A DNA stretch of 64,000 nucleotides, from contig NZ_JAOTQN010000001.1 of the NCBI RefSeq assembly GCF_025641885.1, forward strand, positions 1,054,001 through 1,118,000, read 5' to 3'. Under the pieces are notes generated by a model that ran no database searches, had not been told where the DNA came from, and saw only the letters and a list, made by a program, of their open reading frames with translations. The stretch's first letter is position 1; each line of letters begins with the position of its first letter. The stretch is from Pyrobaculum sp. 3827-6. GTDB taxonomy: Archaea > Thermoproteota > Thermoprotei > Thermoproteales > Thermoproteaceae. Positions 10,801 to 18,876 of the stretch are shown one piece after another. The translations under genes were made by a program, and so were the position numbers.

Positions 10801-11361
10801 GAGGACCGCGATAGTTTTGAAAAACTTCTTAAAGACGTGGAGGTGGTATCGCAGGTAAGAGACTCCCACCTCCACGACATTGTAGACCTCGACCACTACT
10901 ACGAGTTTCTAGGGGGACTTGCCAAGTCTGTAGAGGTGGTTAGAGGGGCTAAGCCGGAGATACTAGTGGCCGACACTACATATGAGTATATCACAGTCGA
11001 GGACGTATCCGCCTCAATTAAACGTGGGCTGATTACGCGCCTCTTAAACCCCACGTGGATAGAGGAGATGTTGAAAGCCGGCTACCACGGGGCGCAACAT
11101 ATAGCTGAACGGGTCGACAATTTAATGGGGCTGTCCGCCACCACGGGGAAGGTGGAGGACTGGATGTGGAGACAAGTATTCCAGCGCTATATCGCCGAGG
11201 AACGCTTCCGCAAATGGCTAAAGGAGGTCAACCCCTACGCCCTCCACGCCATAGCTACGAGAATCTATGAGGCGTATAAACGAGGCTACTGGCGGCCCAC
11301 GGAGGAGGAGCTAGCCACTCTTGAAGAAGTAATTACATCCTTGGAAAAAGAGATAGAATGA
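7807..11361 (+). CDS. cobN: CobN-like metallochelatase large subunit, full length
   Basis: This is a complete 1184-residue CobN-type protein. It contains the canonical QPARGFHERPDLVYHSRD-PPHHQYLATYWW region near residue 510-540, HVGTHGTLEFTPGKE near 555, [26 protein letters not shown], and a C-terminal half with GGYVEPGLAGDP and LPTGRNSYAFDPR near 787-815. The family inserts Co2+ into hydrogenobyrinate diamide (CobNST) or Mg2+ into protoporphyrin (ChlH). Here the partner ATPase is presumably the ChlID protein at 3922-5823. It is clearly paralogous to the two half-genes at 9-3925 but lacks their three-cysteine loop. A 52-bp gap separates it from the beta-propeller gene. Which metal each paralogue handles cannot be told from sequence. 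Confidence 0.9.
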   Translation: MKVLIIATSAEWAQNVALAVRRIRERLGPVLAVRYRRAESAPPDVLKRDVEWSDVVLVDVRGGLGPLEELLRGEKTVFGLVGSSMALTRVGGFKMPSEAFDRSDVPKPPPQFVTDIVKGLGSLVPVGVLKHMKNWALAVEYWTYGGVENLENLFLMLLREYGGHSVDYSPPVKIEDPYIYDPDVGPLYGLPPLDPGKPTVGVLIYSRGHRPSAERLVKRLKELSVIYGFNLLPVASWAADNLHAMEKFFTKGGVPVVDVVLWNQWFRINGGPYMLDPRKTIELLKRLNVPVLNAARLNYTDVDRWRQIEEGATPVELISTVALPEADGVAEPILTTAPRAGGYSEEIDGVAYYFDVVEDRLEKRLRRALRWAVLRRKPREQVKIAFVVYNYPPGEENLGRASHLDVFGTLEVLLKALRERGYAVEVKTAQELREAFLEGGLVNVPKWKLSGGVRVPVENYLQYFNTLPPLVREKVVGTWGPPPGDYMVEEGYLVVPALLLGNAAVILQPARGFHERPDLVYHSRDVPPHHQYLATYWWIREVFEADVVVHVGTHGTLEFTPGKEVLLSSECFPDVLIGDVPHIYIYNVNNPSEATIAKRRSYAVMVNHMTPPFTTSGLYEEFTQLASLIDEYEEAEKLDPDRARLLEREILERARQLHIDGGSVEEIHAALYRYNRTIIPKGLHLFGRPWSREDALEFITLLLRYDRDFPSPYRELARRRGWDYDAVLRREPEKLKILDEEIRVAVEECLEGGRCRLGAKVAEFIANTYQSLVKNMEVEAFLNAVAGGYVEPGLAGDPIRTPDVLPTGRNSYAFDPRLIPSDVAYRRGAEIAEQILKAYRERYGRYPEAVGVVLWGLETIRTRGETVGQILSYLGVRLKRRHGGWQYELEVIPLKELGRPRVDVVVTISGMFRDIFPHLIELLDDAFQKVASLDEPEDMNFIKKRRHIRYRIFGPKPGEYAPHLPQLIESSAWREEADLAKAYLFHMSFAYGRGAHGVEDRDSFEKLLKDVEVVSQVRDSHLHDIVDLDHYYEFLGGLAKSVEVVRGAKPEILVADTTYEYITVEDVSASIKRGLITRLLNPTWIEEMLKAGYHGAQHIAERVDNLMGLSATTGKVEDWMWRQVFQRYIAEERFRKWLKEVNPYALHAIATRIYEAYKRGYWRPTEEELATLEEVITSLEKEIE

Positions 11362-11531
11362 GATGTAGCCACCGATGTGAAAAATGGCTACGTAAAACCC
11401 TCTCTGTGACATAGGAGGGATCTTTAAGGCCTAGGTAGTAGAAAGCGCGTGGCAGCCGGTGATAGATGTTTTCAACCAGTTGGAAGAGAAAGGTCAAGAC
11501 ATGTTTTTATATTCTCATATCATACGTGTCT

Positions 11532-12479
11532 GTGTCTGTTGCTGAGGAGGTGAGGCGTGTCTTGCTGGAGCACCCGGAGATTTTAGTGGAGGTTCTCACC
11601 GCTAGGCCTCACATCGTGTACGAAGCCCTCGCCAAGCTACTACCCTGGGAAAAGTTGATGAAAGAGATTGAGGAAATCAAAAACACCATGGCCACGAAAA
11701 AAGAACTAGAAGAAGTTAAAAATATCATGGCCAAGAAGGAGGAGTTAGAAAAGATAGAAAAAAGACTAGAGGAGATAGAAAACAGAATGGCGACGAAGGA
11801 GGATCTCCAAAAATTAGAGGAAAGGTTCGGAGAGGTGGAAGGCAGAATGGCTACAAAAGAGGATTTAAAGACGTTGGCCACCAAGGAGGAGCTAGAAGAC
11901 ATAAAAAACAGGATGGCGACAAAGGAAGATCTCAAAGCCTTTGCCACGAAAGAGGATCTAAGAGCTTTCGCCACTAAGGAAGATCTAAAGGCCTTCGCAA
12001 CTAAGGAAGATTTGAAGGCTTTTGCTACTAAGGAGGAGTTGCGGGCTGAGATTAGGAAGTTGTCTATACAGATTACGGCCCTGGGGGCTAGGTGGGGTGT
12101 GTGGAGTGAGGAGGCCTTCAGAGAGGGGGTTAGGGAGTTGCTTAGAGAGGCTGGCTACGTGGTGGAGCGGTGGACCTACTTCGACGACAAAGGCCAGGTA
12201 TACGGCTACCCAAGCGAGGTGGAGCTAGACGTGGTGGTTAAGAACGGTGTGACCATCCTTGTGGAGATCACCTCTGCCGTTAAACGTGGTGATTTGCCAT
12301 ATGTAAAGAGGAAGGCTGAGCTGTATGAAAGGGTGTCTGGGAGGAGGGTTGAGAGAGTGCTTCTAGTGTCGCCGTTTATCCACGACAAGAACCCGGACTT
12401 TGTGCGCGCCTTGGCCAGGTCTTTAGGTATAGACATCGTGAGTCCGGCAGAGCAGATAGAGCCGGGAGCCTCCGGCTAG
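11532..12479 (+). CDS. coiled-coil protein with PD-(D/E)XK nuclease-like C-terminus (DUF3782-like)
   Basis: The protein has three parts: a short helical N-terminus; a long heptad/nonad-rich middle made of MATKEDL and KAFATKEDL units (five tandem ATKEDLKAF-like units near residues 140-185); and a C-terminal alpha/beta domain with YPSEVELDVVVKNGVTILVE, resembling the D...ExK core of the PD-(D/E)XK fold, although the lysine position reads Thr (EITS). Such proteins are common in Sulfolobales and Thermoproteales, and their function is not established. The GTG at 11532 is preferred (11526 is an alternative) because a TATA-like GTTTTTATAT at 11502-11511 lies about 25 bases upstream. It converges on hypF with overlapping stop codons. 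Confidence 0.65.
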   Translation: MSVAEEVRRVLLEHPEILVEVLTARPHIVYEALAKLLPWEKLMKEIEEIKNTMATKKELEEVKNIMAKKEELEKIEKRLEEIENRMATKEDLQKLEERFGEVEGRMATKEDLKTLATKEELEDIKNRMATKEDLKAFATKEDLRAFATKEDLKAFATKEDLKAFATKEELRAEIRKLSIQITALGARWGVWSEEAFREGVRELLREAGYVVERWTYFDDKGQVYGYPSEVELDVVVKNGVTILVEITSAVKRGDLPYVKRKAELYERVSGRRVERVLLVSPFIHDKNPDFVRALARSLGIDIVSPAEQIEPGASG

Positions 12480-14719
12480 AGATAGGTGGCGTAGTAGACC
12501 TGGCCGAGGGCTATCCCCCCGTCGCCAGGCGGGGCTCTCCTGTGCTGGACAAGGCGCAGTCCGCAGCGGGAAACCTCTTCCGCTATACCCCTTAAGATGA
12601 TGTCGTTTACTGCGGCTCCTCCGGAGACAGCCACCACGCCGACGCCCCGCCTGGCCGCGGCGTCGCAGGCCCAGGCCCCCAGTATCTGGCCTAGCCTCAG
12701 TTGCACGCTGTATGCTACATCTCTCACCGAGGCGCCGCCCCTCGCCGCCTCCACAGCCTCTGCGAATAGCTCCACCTGATCCTCCGCGTGGAACTGTAGG
12801 CCGCTCCCTCCGCGCGCGGCGGCTTCGAGCTTTATGGCGGGCTCCCCCTCGTATGTCCTCTCCCAGGCTACTCCAAGAGCCGCGGCGACTGCGTCTAGAA
12901 ACCTACCCGCGCTGGATGTCCACGTCCTGGGACTCTTCAGCTCCCTCTCCACGAGGGCCAGCTCGGCCTCGCCGCCTGGCAGGTAGAGCGCCAAGCCCCT
13001 TGGGATCTCGCCGAGGGCCTTGTGGAAGTACGCCGCGGTCATCCTCGCCGGTCGGAAGGCCGCCAGATCCCCGCCGGGCATGGGGACGTAGGGGAGGTGC
13101 TTCTCCCGCACGTAGCGTGTCCCCTCGACGTAGAGCACCTCCCCGCCCCACGCCGCGCCGTCCTCGCCGTACCCCACCCCGTCTATGGCGACGGCCACGA
13201 AGGGTTCGTCGACGCCTCCGTCGGCGGCGGCGGCGAGGGCGTGGGCGTGGTGGTGCTGGACTTGGCGCACCTCAGCGCCGAATTCCTCCCCCCACTCTCT
13301 ACACAGCCTCACGCTGTTGTAAGCCGGGTTTTTATCGCAGACCAGGAGGAAGTCCCTTAGCTTATAGACGTCGGCGAGCCACCTAAGCTCTCTGTCGAGG
13401 TCATCCAGCGCCTGGAAGCTGTCCAAGTCGCCGATGTACTGCGTCAAGACAGCTTTGTCGTCGAAGGCCACGGCGCCCGCCGTCTGCAGGTCGGCGCCGA
13501 AGGCCACCACCGGCTTTTCAAGCCTCCTCGGCATCTTGATCCAAGCCGGGGCGTAGCCCCGGGACCGGCGGAGGAACGTCGCCACGCCGTTTGTGAACCT
13601 CACCACGCTGTCGTCCACCCTGTGCACAATCTCGAGGTTGTGATCTAGGACGTAGTCCACCACGCCCCTCAGCCTCTCCAAGACGCATTTCAGGTCGGTG
13701 CACATGGGCTCCCCGTGTATGTTGCCGCTGGTGGCTATCGCGAACCTGTCGTCTATATTCGACAGGAGGATGTACTGCAGAGCCGTGTAGGGGAGGAAGA
13801 CCCCCTCCCTGTCGAGGCCGGGCGAGACGAGGGGTGACGCCGGGGAGTCCTCCCTCTTGGGGAGGAGGACTATGGGCCTCTGGGGGGAGGCCAGGAGCTC
13901 CGCCGAGCCCTCGTCTACCACGGCCAAGCGCCTCGCCGTCTCCAGGTCCAGTGCCATGATGGCGAAGGGCTGGCTGGGCCTCCTCTTCCTCCGCCTCAGC
14001 TCCGCCACGACGGAGTCGTCGCTCGCCTTGGCGAATATGTGGTACCCGCCGACGCCCTTCACCGCCACTATGAACCCCCCCGACACGAGCCTCGCCGCCT
14101 CCAGCACCGGGTCGTCGGCGTCGACGGCCCTGCCTGTGGGCTCCAGAAGCCTCACCCGCGGCCCGTCGCGCCTACACGATATGCCTTGGTAGAAATAGCG
14201 GCGCAGGCCCCCCACCGCTGGCGTTGAGTACTCCTCCCTGCAACGGGGGCACATGGGGAACGCCGCCCAGCTCGTGTTCTCCCTGTCGTAGGGGAGCCTC
14301 CTTATCACCGAGAAGCGGGGGCCGCAGAAGCTACAGGAGTTGAAGTAGTACCCACGCCTCCTCTCGTCTCCCCCCTCGAGGACCTCCCGGAGGCACTCGT
14401 CGCATATGGCCATGTCCGGCGGTATGTTGGAGGGGGCCCGCGCCTCCTCGCCGCTCTTCAGGATCTCGAAGGCCGCGTAGCCCCGCGGCTCGGCCCTCTC
14501 CACCACTAGCTCCTCCAGCACTATGGCCCTTGGCCTCCTGTCCCTAAGGGCGTCTATGAACTCCCGGGCCCTCTCCCCCTCGACGAATATCTCCACCTCG
14601 CCGCCCCCTAGATTCTTCACATACCCCCTCACGCCTAGGCTGTCGGCGAGCATCTTCACGTAGGGCCTAAAGCCGACCCCCTGGACTATACCCACGGCGT
14701 ATATCCTAAACGCATCCAC
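12476..14719 (-). CDS. hypF: carbamoyltransferase HypF
   Basis: This 747-residue protein makes the cyanide-ligand precursor for NiFe hydrogenases, transferring carbamoyl from carbamoyl phosphate to the C-terminal Cys of HypE. The visible domains are an N-terminal acylphosphatase (VQGVGFRPYV near residues 13-22), zinc-finger-type repeats (CDEC...CSFC and CPRC), a YrdC-like domain (KGVGGYHIFAKASDD, SQPFAIM), and a Kae1-like C-terminus with HHHAHALA and the AIDGVGYGEDG phosphate-binding segment. The length is typical for the family. The start is a GTG with a TTTAATA-type TATA box 23 bases upstream (plus-strand 14739-14745), consistent with leaderless transcription. It is divergent from the DUF364 gene. 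The partners HypC, D, E, A and B are encoded further right in this window. Confidence 0.95.
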   Translation of the reverse strand: MDAFRIYAVGIVQGVGFRPYVKMLADSLGVRGYVKNLGGGEVEIFVEGERAREFIDALRDRRPRAIVLEELVVERAEPRGYAAFEILKSGEEARAPSNIPPDMAICDECLREVLEGGDERRRGYYFNSCSFCGPRFSVIRRLPYDRENTSWAAFPMCPRCREEYSTPAVGGLRRYFYQGISCRRDGPRVRLLEPTGRAVDADDPVLEAARLVSGGFIVAVKGVGGYHIFAKASDDSVVAELRRRKRRPSQPFAIMALDLETARRLAVVDEGSAELLASPQRPIVLLPKREDSPASPLVSPGLDREGVFLPYTALQYILLSNIDDRFAIATSGNIHGEPMCTDLKCVLERLRGVVDYVLDHNLEIVHRVDDSVVRFTNGVATFLRRSRGYAPAWIKMPRRLEKPVVAFGADLQTAGAVAFDDKAVLTQYIGDLDSFQALDDLDRELRWLADVYKLRDFLLVCDKNPAYNSVRLCREWGEEFGAEVRQVQHHHAHALAAAADGGVDEPFVAVAIDGVGYGEDGAAWGGEVLYVEGTRYVREKHLPYVPMPGGDLAAFRPARMTAAYFHKALGEIPRGLALYLPGGEAELALVERELKSPRTWTSSAGRFLDAVAAALGVAWERTYEGEPAIKLEAAARGGSGLQFHAEDQVELFAEAVEAARGGASVRDVAYSVQLRLGQILGAWACDAAARRGVGVVAVSGGAAVNDIILRGIAEEVSRCGLRLVQHRRAPPGDGGIALGQVYYATYL

Positions 14720-14820
14720 AGACCTCCGCCGATGTAGGTATTAAACCATTACCTTCGCGGTCGCTGTGCTACCTTAATACAAGCAGAATAATAATTATAA
14801 ACCCCCCCACCACATAGGCT
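14720..14820. promoter_or_regulatory. divergent promoter region for hypF and the DUF364 gene
   Basis: This 101-bp spacer contains a minus-strand TATA-like box (plus-strand TATTAAA, 14739-14745) for hypF and a plus-strand AATTATAAAC (14793-14802) for the gene starting at 14821. Both are 23-25 bases from GTG starts. GTATTA at 14738 and TAATAC at 14775 form inverted half-sites that could bind a shared regulator. Confidence 0.6.
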
Positions 14821-15561
14821 GTGGCGTCTAGACGGCCTTTGGTGAGGCTCTTCGCCGAGAGGGCGGCGGGGATGGCGGAGGGGCTCAAGATAGTGGACTA
14901 CTGCCTCTGCCTCAGAGGCGGGTACGTGGTCGTCGAGGGGCCACGGGGGAGGGCGCTAGGCTTCGCCCACATCCCGCACGAGGATCTCCACGAGCTGGGC
15001 GAGGTAAAGCGCCCAAGGCTGGAGGAGATGCCGGAGTTCGTAGTTGATCTCAACCCACTGAACAGAGTGCTGGGAGTCGCCATGCTCAACGCGGTGTCCC
15101 AATACCACCTCGACCCCCCGCCGGGTTCTCTGGATCCATATCTGAGGGACGAGCCGATATGTCTCGTGGGCAACATGGGCCCCCTAGCTGAGAGGCTGAA
15201 GAGGGAGGGGCGGGAGGTTCTAGTCTTTGAGAGGTCGAGGGAGTTGAGGTGGCGCGCCTACTCGGACGTGGAGGAGGAGCTCTTGCTCCCCCGTTGCAAG
15301 GTCCTAGTGATCACGGGGATGACGCTCCTCAACTTCACCCTCGACAGAGTCCTCCAGCTCTCCAACGGCCTCAATATATTGACAGGCCCCACAGCCGGCA
15401 TCCACCCCGACCTGGCGAGGGGGACCAAGATACACATCCTCGCCTCCATGAAGTTTAATATAGACAAAGCAAGAGAGCATCTCAAACAAGGCGGTTACAT
15501 CTCTCTGGCGGTGCATAAAGATCTAGGCCTCCCCTACGCCATCGAGTTGCGTAATACTTAA
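14821..15561 (+). CDS. DUF364-type putative heavy-metal chelation protein
   Basis: This 246-residue protein shows the DUF364 family pattern: a first domain ending around NPLNRVLGVAMLNAVSQ (about residues 77-95) and a Rossmann-like second domain with VGNMGPLAERLKREG, VLVITGMTLLNFTLDRVLQL and GPTAGIHPDLA. Family members are found beside metal ABC transporters and are proposed, not shown, to bind heavy metals. It is followed after 22 bp by an FmdE-domain gene and then by a metal/cobalamin-type ABC importer, which supports a metal-related job. It starts at a GTG; a TATA-like AATTATAAAC lies about 24 bases upstream. Confidence 0.8.
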   Translation: MASRRPLVRLFAERAAGMAEGLKIVDYCLCLRGGYVVVEGPRGRALGFAHIPHEDLHELGEVKRPRLEEMPEFVVDLNPLNRVLGVAMLNAVSQYHLDPPPGSLDPYLRDEPICLVGNMGPLAERLKREGREVLVFERSRELRWRAYSDVEEELLLPRCKVLVITGMTLLNFTLDRVLQLSNGLNILTGPTAGIHPDLARGTKIHILASMKFNIDKAREHLKQGGYISLAVHKDLGLPYAIELRNT

Positions 15562-15583
15562 ATACAGAATTCGTAACAGGTAT

Positions 15584-16558
15584 GTGGAAGCTGGTTGCGA
15601 CTCTCTTGGGGTGGCGAGGAGGTTTAGGGAAATCGGCCGGCGGCTTTACGAGCTTATCGAGGGAGAGATAGGCGATCTGGGGCCCTCTAACGCGTTTATT
15701 GCCACCAACGCCAAGTTCTTGATCTTCCGGGGATACAGCGCGAGCCCCATTGTCGATGCCTTTGTGGAGAGGGGGCTAGACATCTACTACAACGTGGTGC
15801 CCGTCCACGCGCCCTACTACGCAGATCTGCAGATCCTCGCCTACAACAAGGACCGCGGCTTGGGGATATTCGCCGAGGCCCCTAGAGAGGCGTTGGAAGA
15901 CGCCGTCTGTAAAGGCGGCACGTTCCGCGAAGAGAGACTGCGGAGGGAGGTCTTCTCGCTCAGCCAGATGTCCGGGAGATTGGAGGCAAAGGCGGGGTTT
16001 GCAAGCATCCTCGCGGCTTGGCTCGCCGGCGCCCCCCACGAGCTGTTGCTAGGGGCAGAGTTGCACAACCACATATGCCCCGGCCTTGTATCCGGCGTCA
16101 TGATACTACGCCGCCTCGAAAAACTCGGGGTGGTGAAGCCCGGCGCAAGGCTCCGCGTGATCTCGGCCCCGCCGTGGTGCAAAGACGATGCGTTGATACA
16201 GTTGCTTGACGCCACCCCCGGCAAAAGGAGCTTCGTTGTGAAGTTCCTGTCTCAAGAAAGGCGGGAGGAGCTTAAAAAGAAACTCGGCGCAGATCCCGCG
16301 TACATTATTTACATAAATGAGAACGGCAGAGGCGAGGTCTTGGTGGTAACATTTAACTGGGACAAGGCAAGAGAGCTCTCGGGCGTAGAGCACGATACGC
16401 CAGAGGCAAAGCGGGCGATGTCCGCTTCTCTGCTAAAATACCTAAACACACCAGAGCTCCTAGTTAACATCCACAGAAAAACAGAAGCCGACGAATCACT
16501 CTTCGACAAGATGTCCCTCGCCGGAGTCGATCCATACGAGATTCTAAATACTACGTAG
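15584..16558 (+). CDS. FmdE-domain protein, probable metal-binding accessory
   Basis: In this 324-residue protein the FmdE-like core is marked by LHNHICPGLVSGVMILRRL near residues 160-178. The H-x-H...CPG pattern is the family signature of formylmethanofuran dehydrogenase subunit E-like proteins, which often bind zinc or another metal. ISAPPWCKDDALIQLLDATPG continues the domain. There is no methanogenesis context, so a methanofuran role is unlikely. The gene sits between a DUF364 gene and a FecB-type binding protein, a neighbourhood typical of cobalt, iron or molybdate uptake genes. The start is GTG 15584; an ATG two bases upstream is out of frame. A TATA-like CTTAAATAC (15557-15565) sits about 23 bases before it. 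Confidence 0.75.
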   Translation: MEAGCDSLGVARRFREIGRRLYELIEGEIGDLGPSNAFIATNAKFLIFRGYSASPIVDAFVERGLDIYYNVVPVHAPYYADLQILAYNKDRGLGIFAEAPREALEDAVCKGGTFREERLRREVFSLSQMSGRLEAKAGFASILAAWLAGAPHELLLGAELHNHICPGLVSGVMILRRLEKLGVVKPGARLRVISAPPWCKDDALIQLLDATPGKRSFVVKFLSQERREELKKKLGADPAYIIYINENGRGEVLVVTFNWDKARELSGVEHDTPEAKRAMSASLLKYLNTPELLVNIHRKTEADESLFDKMSLAGVDPYEILNTT

Positions 16559-16606
16559 TATTAAATGCGCTACAATATTTAAATACACAATTATTATTAC
16601 TGTTTC
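16547..16606 (+). promoter_or_regulatory. palindromic operator candidate and TATA box of the ABC importer
   Basis: AATACTACGTAGTATT (16547-16562) is a perfect 16-bp palindrome overlapping the stop codon of the FmdE gene. A TATA-like TATTTAAATAC (about 16577-16587) follows, about 26 bases before the ATG at 16607. The geometry fits a regulator site just upstream of the promoter. Confidence 0.5.
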
Positions 16607-17869
16607 ATGTCTCCGAAACTCACCATCTTAGTAGCAGTGGTGGTGGCCATCGCCATCGGGGCGGCTTTATACCTATTAAGCAACCCCCAGGCACCTCCAA
16701 CTCCCACACCTCAACCAACCACAACCCACCAGACGGCGTCAACTCCACCTCCAACTACGACCCAGCAGACGACGTCACCCCCACCTTCAACCACAACTCA
16801 ACAAACGACGACAACCCCCTCCACAGCCACAACTCCACAATACACCACACCACCTCAATACATAACTATAAAAGACATCCTGGGGAGGGAGGTGCAGATT
16901 AAGCTACCAGTCAGAAGAGTAGTAGCCATAGGCCCAGGTGCGCTTCGCCTAGTCATATACCTCAACACCACCGACAAGCTGGCAGGGATAGAGGCCCTGG
17001 AGAAAAGGCCTCCACAGGGGAGGGACTACGGCTACGTGTTGTGGGCTAAAAACCTCACGGCCCTCCCAGTCATCGGCCAAGGAGGGCCCGACACCTCCGT
17101 CAATTTTGAGGCTATTATTGGGGTGAAGCCTGACGTGATAATAATGACGCCAGTGCTTGCAAACACGCCAGATGAGGTACAAGCGAAGACCGGCATCCCG
17201 GTGGTGGTGGTGAGCTACGGCACTGTAGGCACTATAAACTACACGGAGCTGTTTTATTCGCTGAGGGTATTAGGCCGGATTTTGGATAGAGAGCAGAGGG
17301 CTGAGCGGCTAATTGCCTATATGAAATCGCTAATAGAGGACCTCGCGAGGCGCACGGCGAATGTGACGGAGAGGCCTAAGGTATACGTCGGGGCCATATC
17401 TTTTAAGGGCGGACAGCCCTTCACTAGCACGCAGTCCGGCTTCCCGCCGCTTGTTCTGCTAAACACGCCCAGCGTCGCCGATAAGTACAACATCAAGCCA
17501 GGCGCCCAAATTAGCTGGGAGGCTCTCCTCAAAGAGCAACCCGACGTCGTGTTTATAGATTTGGGGAACTACCTAACTGTGGTGCAGGACTTCAACAAGT
17601 CTAAGGACCCATACTGCTCTCTCAACGCGTTTAAGCAAGGCAAGGTGTACGGGGTCTTGCCCTTTAACCACTACTGGACAAATATAGCAACTATGTTCGC
17701 CGACGCCTACTACATGGGCAAGGTGCTGTACCCAGACCGCTTCGCCGACGTCGATCCGGCCAAGAAGGCCAACGAGATATATACCGAGTTTCTGGGAATG
17801 CCCCTATACCAGAAAATAGCCAAAGACTTCGGAGGCGGCTTTAGACAGCTCAGCTTCCCATGCGGCTAA
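16607..17869 (+). CDS. ABC transporter substrate-binding protein (FecB/BtuF type)
   Basis: This 420-residue protein is exported and held at the membrane by an N-terminal hydrophobic segment (about residues 5-24). A Thr/Pro/Gln-rich linker (about 27-85, with repeated TTTQQTT) follows, then a periplasmic-binding-protein class III fold: ILGREVQIKLPVRRVVAIGP, IGVKPDVIIMTP, and a C-terminal KVLYPDRFAD helix. The family binds ferric siderophores, cobalamin, haem or metal chelates. The ligand is unknown here, but neighbouring CobN, DUF364 and FmdE genes suggest a corrinoid or metal chelate. The permease gene overlaps its end by 10 bases. The linker resembles that of the beta-propeller protein at 6033. 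Confidence 0.87.
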   Translation: MSPKLTILVAVVVAIAIGAALYLLSNPQAPPTPTPQPTTTHQTASTPPPTTTQQTTSPPPSTTTQQTTTTPSTATTPQYTTPPQYITIKDILGREVQIKLPVRRVVAIGPGALRLVIYLNTTDKLAGIEALEKRPPQGRDYGYVLWAKNLTALPVIGQGGPDTSVNFEAIIGVKPDVIIMTPVLANTPDEVQAKTGIPVVVVSYGTVGTINYTELFYSLRVLGRILDREQRAERLIAYMKSLIEDLARRTANVTERPKVYVGAISFKGGQPFTSTQSGFPPLVLLNTPSVADKYNIKPGAQISWEALLKEQPDVVFIDLGNYLTVVQDFNKSKDPYCSLNAFKQGKVYGVLPFNHYWTNIATMFADAYYMGKVLYPDRFADVDPAKKANEIYTEFLGMPLYQKIAKDFGGGFRQLSFPCG

Positions 17870-18876
17870 GCTTGTATCTAGCGGCCTCCGCCACAGCCCT
17901 AATACTCCTATTTTTCTACTCCCTAACGATTGGGATTGCCCATATGTCCCCTCTAGATGCTTTAACGGCGGCCTCCTCTCAGGGTCCCGAGGGCCTTATT
18001 GCAAGGCTTAGGCTGGCTAGGGCTGTAACGGCTGTTGCTGTGGGCGCGGCGCTGGCGGCGGCTGGGGCCGCTCTGCAGTCTGCGCTTAGGAACCCGCTGG
18101 CCTCTCCCTTCACCCTCGGCATACCCCAAGCCGCCGCCGTCGGCGTCGCGCTGGCCCTATTCCTAGGGGGAGCTGGGGCCATATATAGAAGCTTCGTCAC
18201 AGTGTCAAATCCATATTTCGTAATCTCCATGGCCTTCACAGCGGCTTTCAGCAACGCGCTTCTGGTGCTGTTGCTGGCCTCCATGGGGGGCTTCTCCTTA
18301 TCGGCTATAATACTGGCTATGATAGCGGTGTCCTCGATATACCAAGCGGTGCTGGCCCTGCTACAGTACCTCTTTCTCAACGACATCCAGACGGCGGCCG
18401 TCGTCTTCTGGACTTTCGGCGACGTGGGGAGGCCCAACCTTGCGGAGAGCTACCTGTTGCTGGCCGTGTCGGCCGCCACGCTGGCGTACTTCTGGATCCG
18501 CTCTGTGGACTTCAACCTCATGGCGGCAGGCGACGAGATAGCCAAGGCCTCCGGGGTGAGCCCCAGAAGGCTTAGGCTGGAGACCCTGCTGGCCTCCAGC
18601 GCCTCGGTGGCGGTTCTCGTCAGCTTTACGGGGGTGATTGGGTTTGTCGGGTTGGCGGCGCCTAATATGGCCAGGCTGGCGGTCGGCGGCGACCACAAGG
18701 CGCTGTTCCCAGCCTCCGCCCTGACGGGCTCTTGGCTTCTACTAGCCGCAGACGTGGTGGGGAGGCTGGCGAAGCCCCCCGTCATAATCCCGGTGGGGAT
18801 AACCATGTCTTTCATAGGCTCTCTCTGGATAATCGCCTTGTTGTTGCAGGCTAGGAGGAGGGGGGAGACATGGTGA
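17860..18876 (+). CDS. FecCD/BtuC-type ABC transporter permease
   Basis: This 338-residue integral membrane protein has about nine to ten hydrophobic segments. FecCD-family landmarks are LRLARAVTAVAVGAALAAAG, ALQSALRNPLASPFTLGI (residues about 68-86), and FVGLAAPNMARLAVGGDHK, the cytoplasmic coupling helix that contacts the ATPase. The length matches BtuC/FhuB half-domains. It forms a homodimeric channel with the downstream ATPase and takes substrate from the preceding binding protein. It overlaps both neighbours, so it is clearly part of one transcription unit. Confidence 0.9.
   Translation: MRLSLYLAASATALILLFFYSLTIGIAHMSPLDALTAASSQGPEGLIARLRLARAVTAVAVGAALAAAGAALQSALRNPLASPFTLGIPQAAAVGVALALFLGGAGAIYRSFVTVSNPYFVISMAFTAAFSNALLVLLLASMGGFSLSAIILAMIAVSSIYQAVLALLQYLFLNDIQTAAVVFWTFGDVGRPNLAESYLLLAVSAATLAYFWIRSVDFNLMAAGDEIAKASGVSPRRLRLETLLASSASVAVLVSFTGVIGFVGLAAPNMARLAVGGDHKALFPASALTGSWLLLAADVVGRLAKPPVIIPVGITMSFIGSLWIIALLLQARRRGETW

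Noticed and set aside
9-11361. Chlorophyll or coenzyme F430 biosynthesis locus
   Set aside because: No other chlorophyll genes, methanogenesis genes or CfbB-E type genes are visible; CobN/ChlID homologues alone are better explained by cobalt or another tetrapyrrole chelatase.
12712-13386. Plus-strand frame of 224 codons, very Arg/Pro-rich
   Set aside because: Antisense to hypF, with no protein-like pattern.
15582-15640. ATG at 15582 as the start of the FmdE-domain gene
   Set aside because: It is in a different frame that soon loses coding character; the GTG at 15584 opens the conserved frame.
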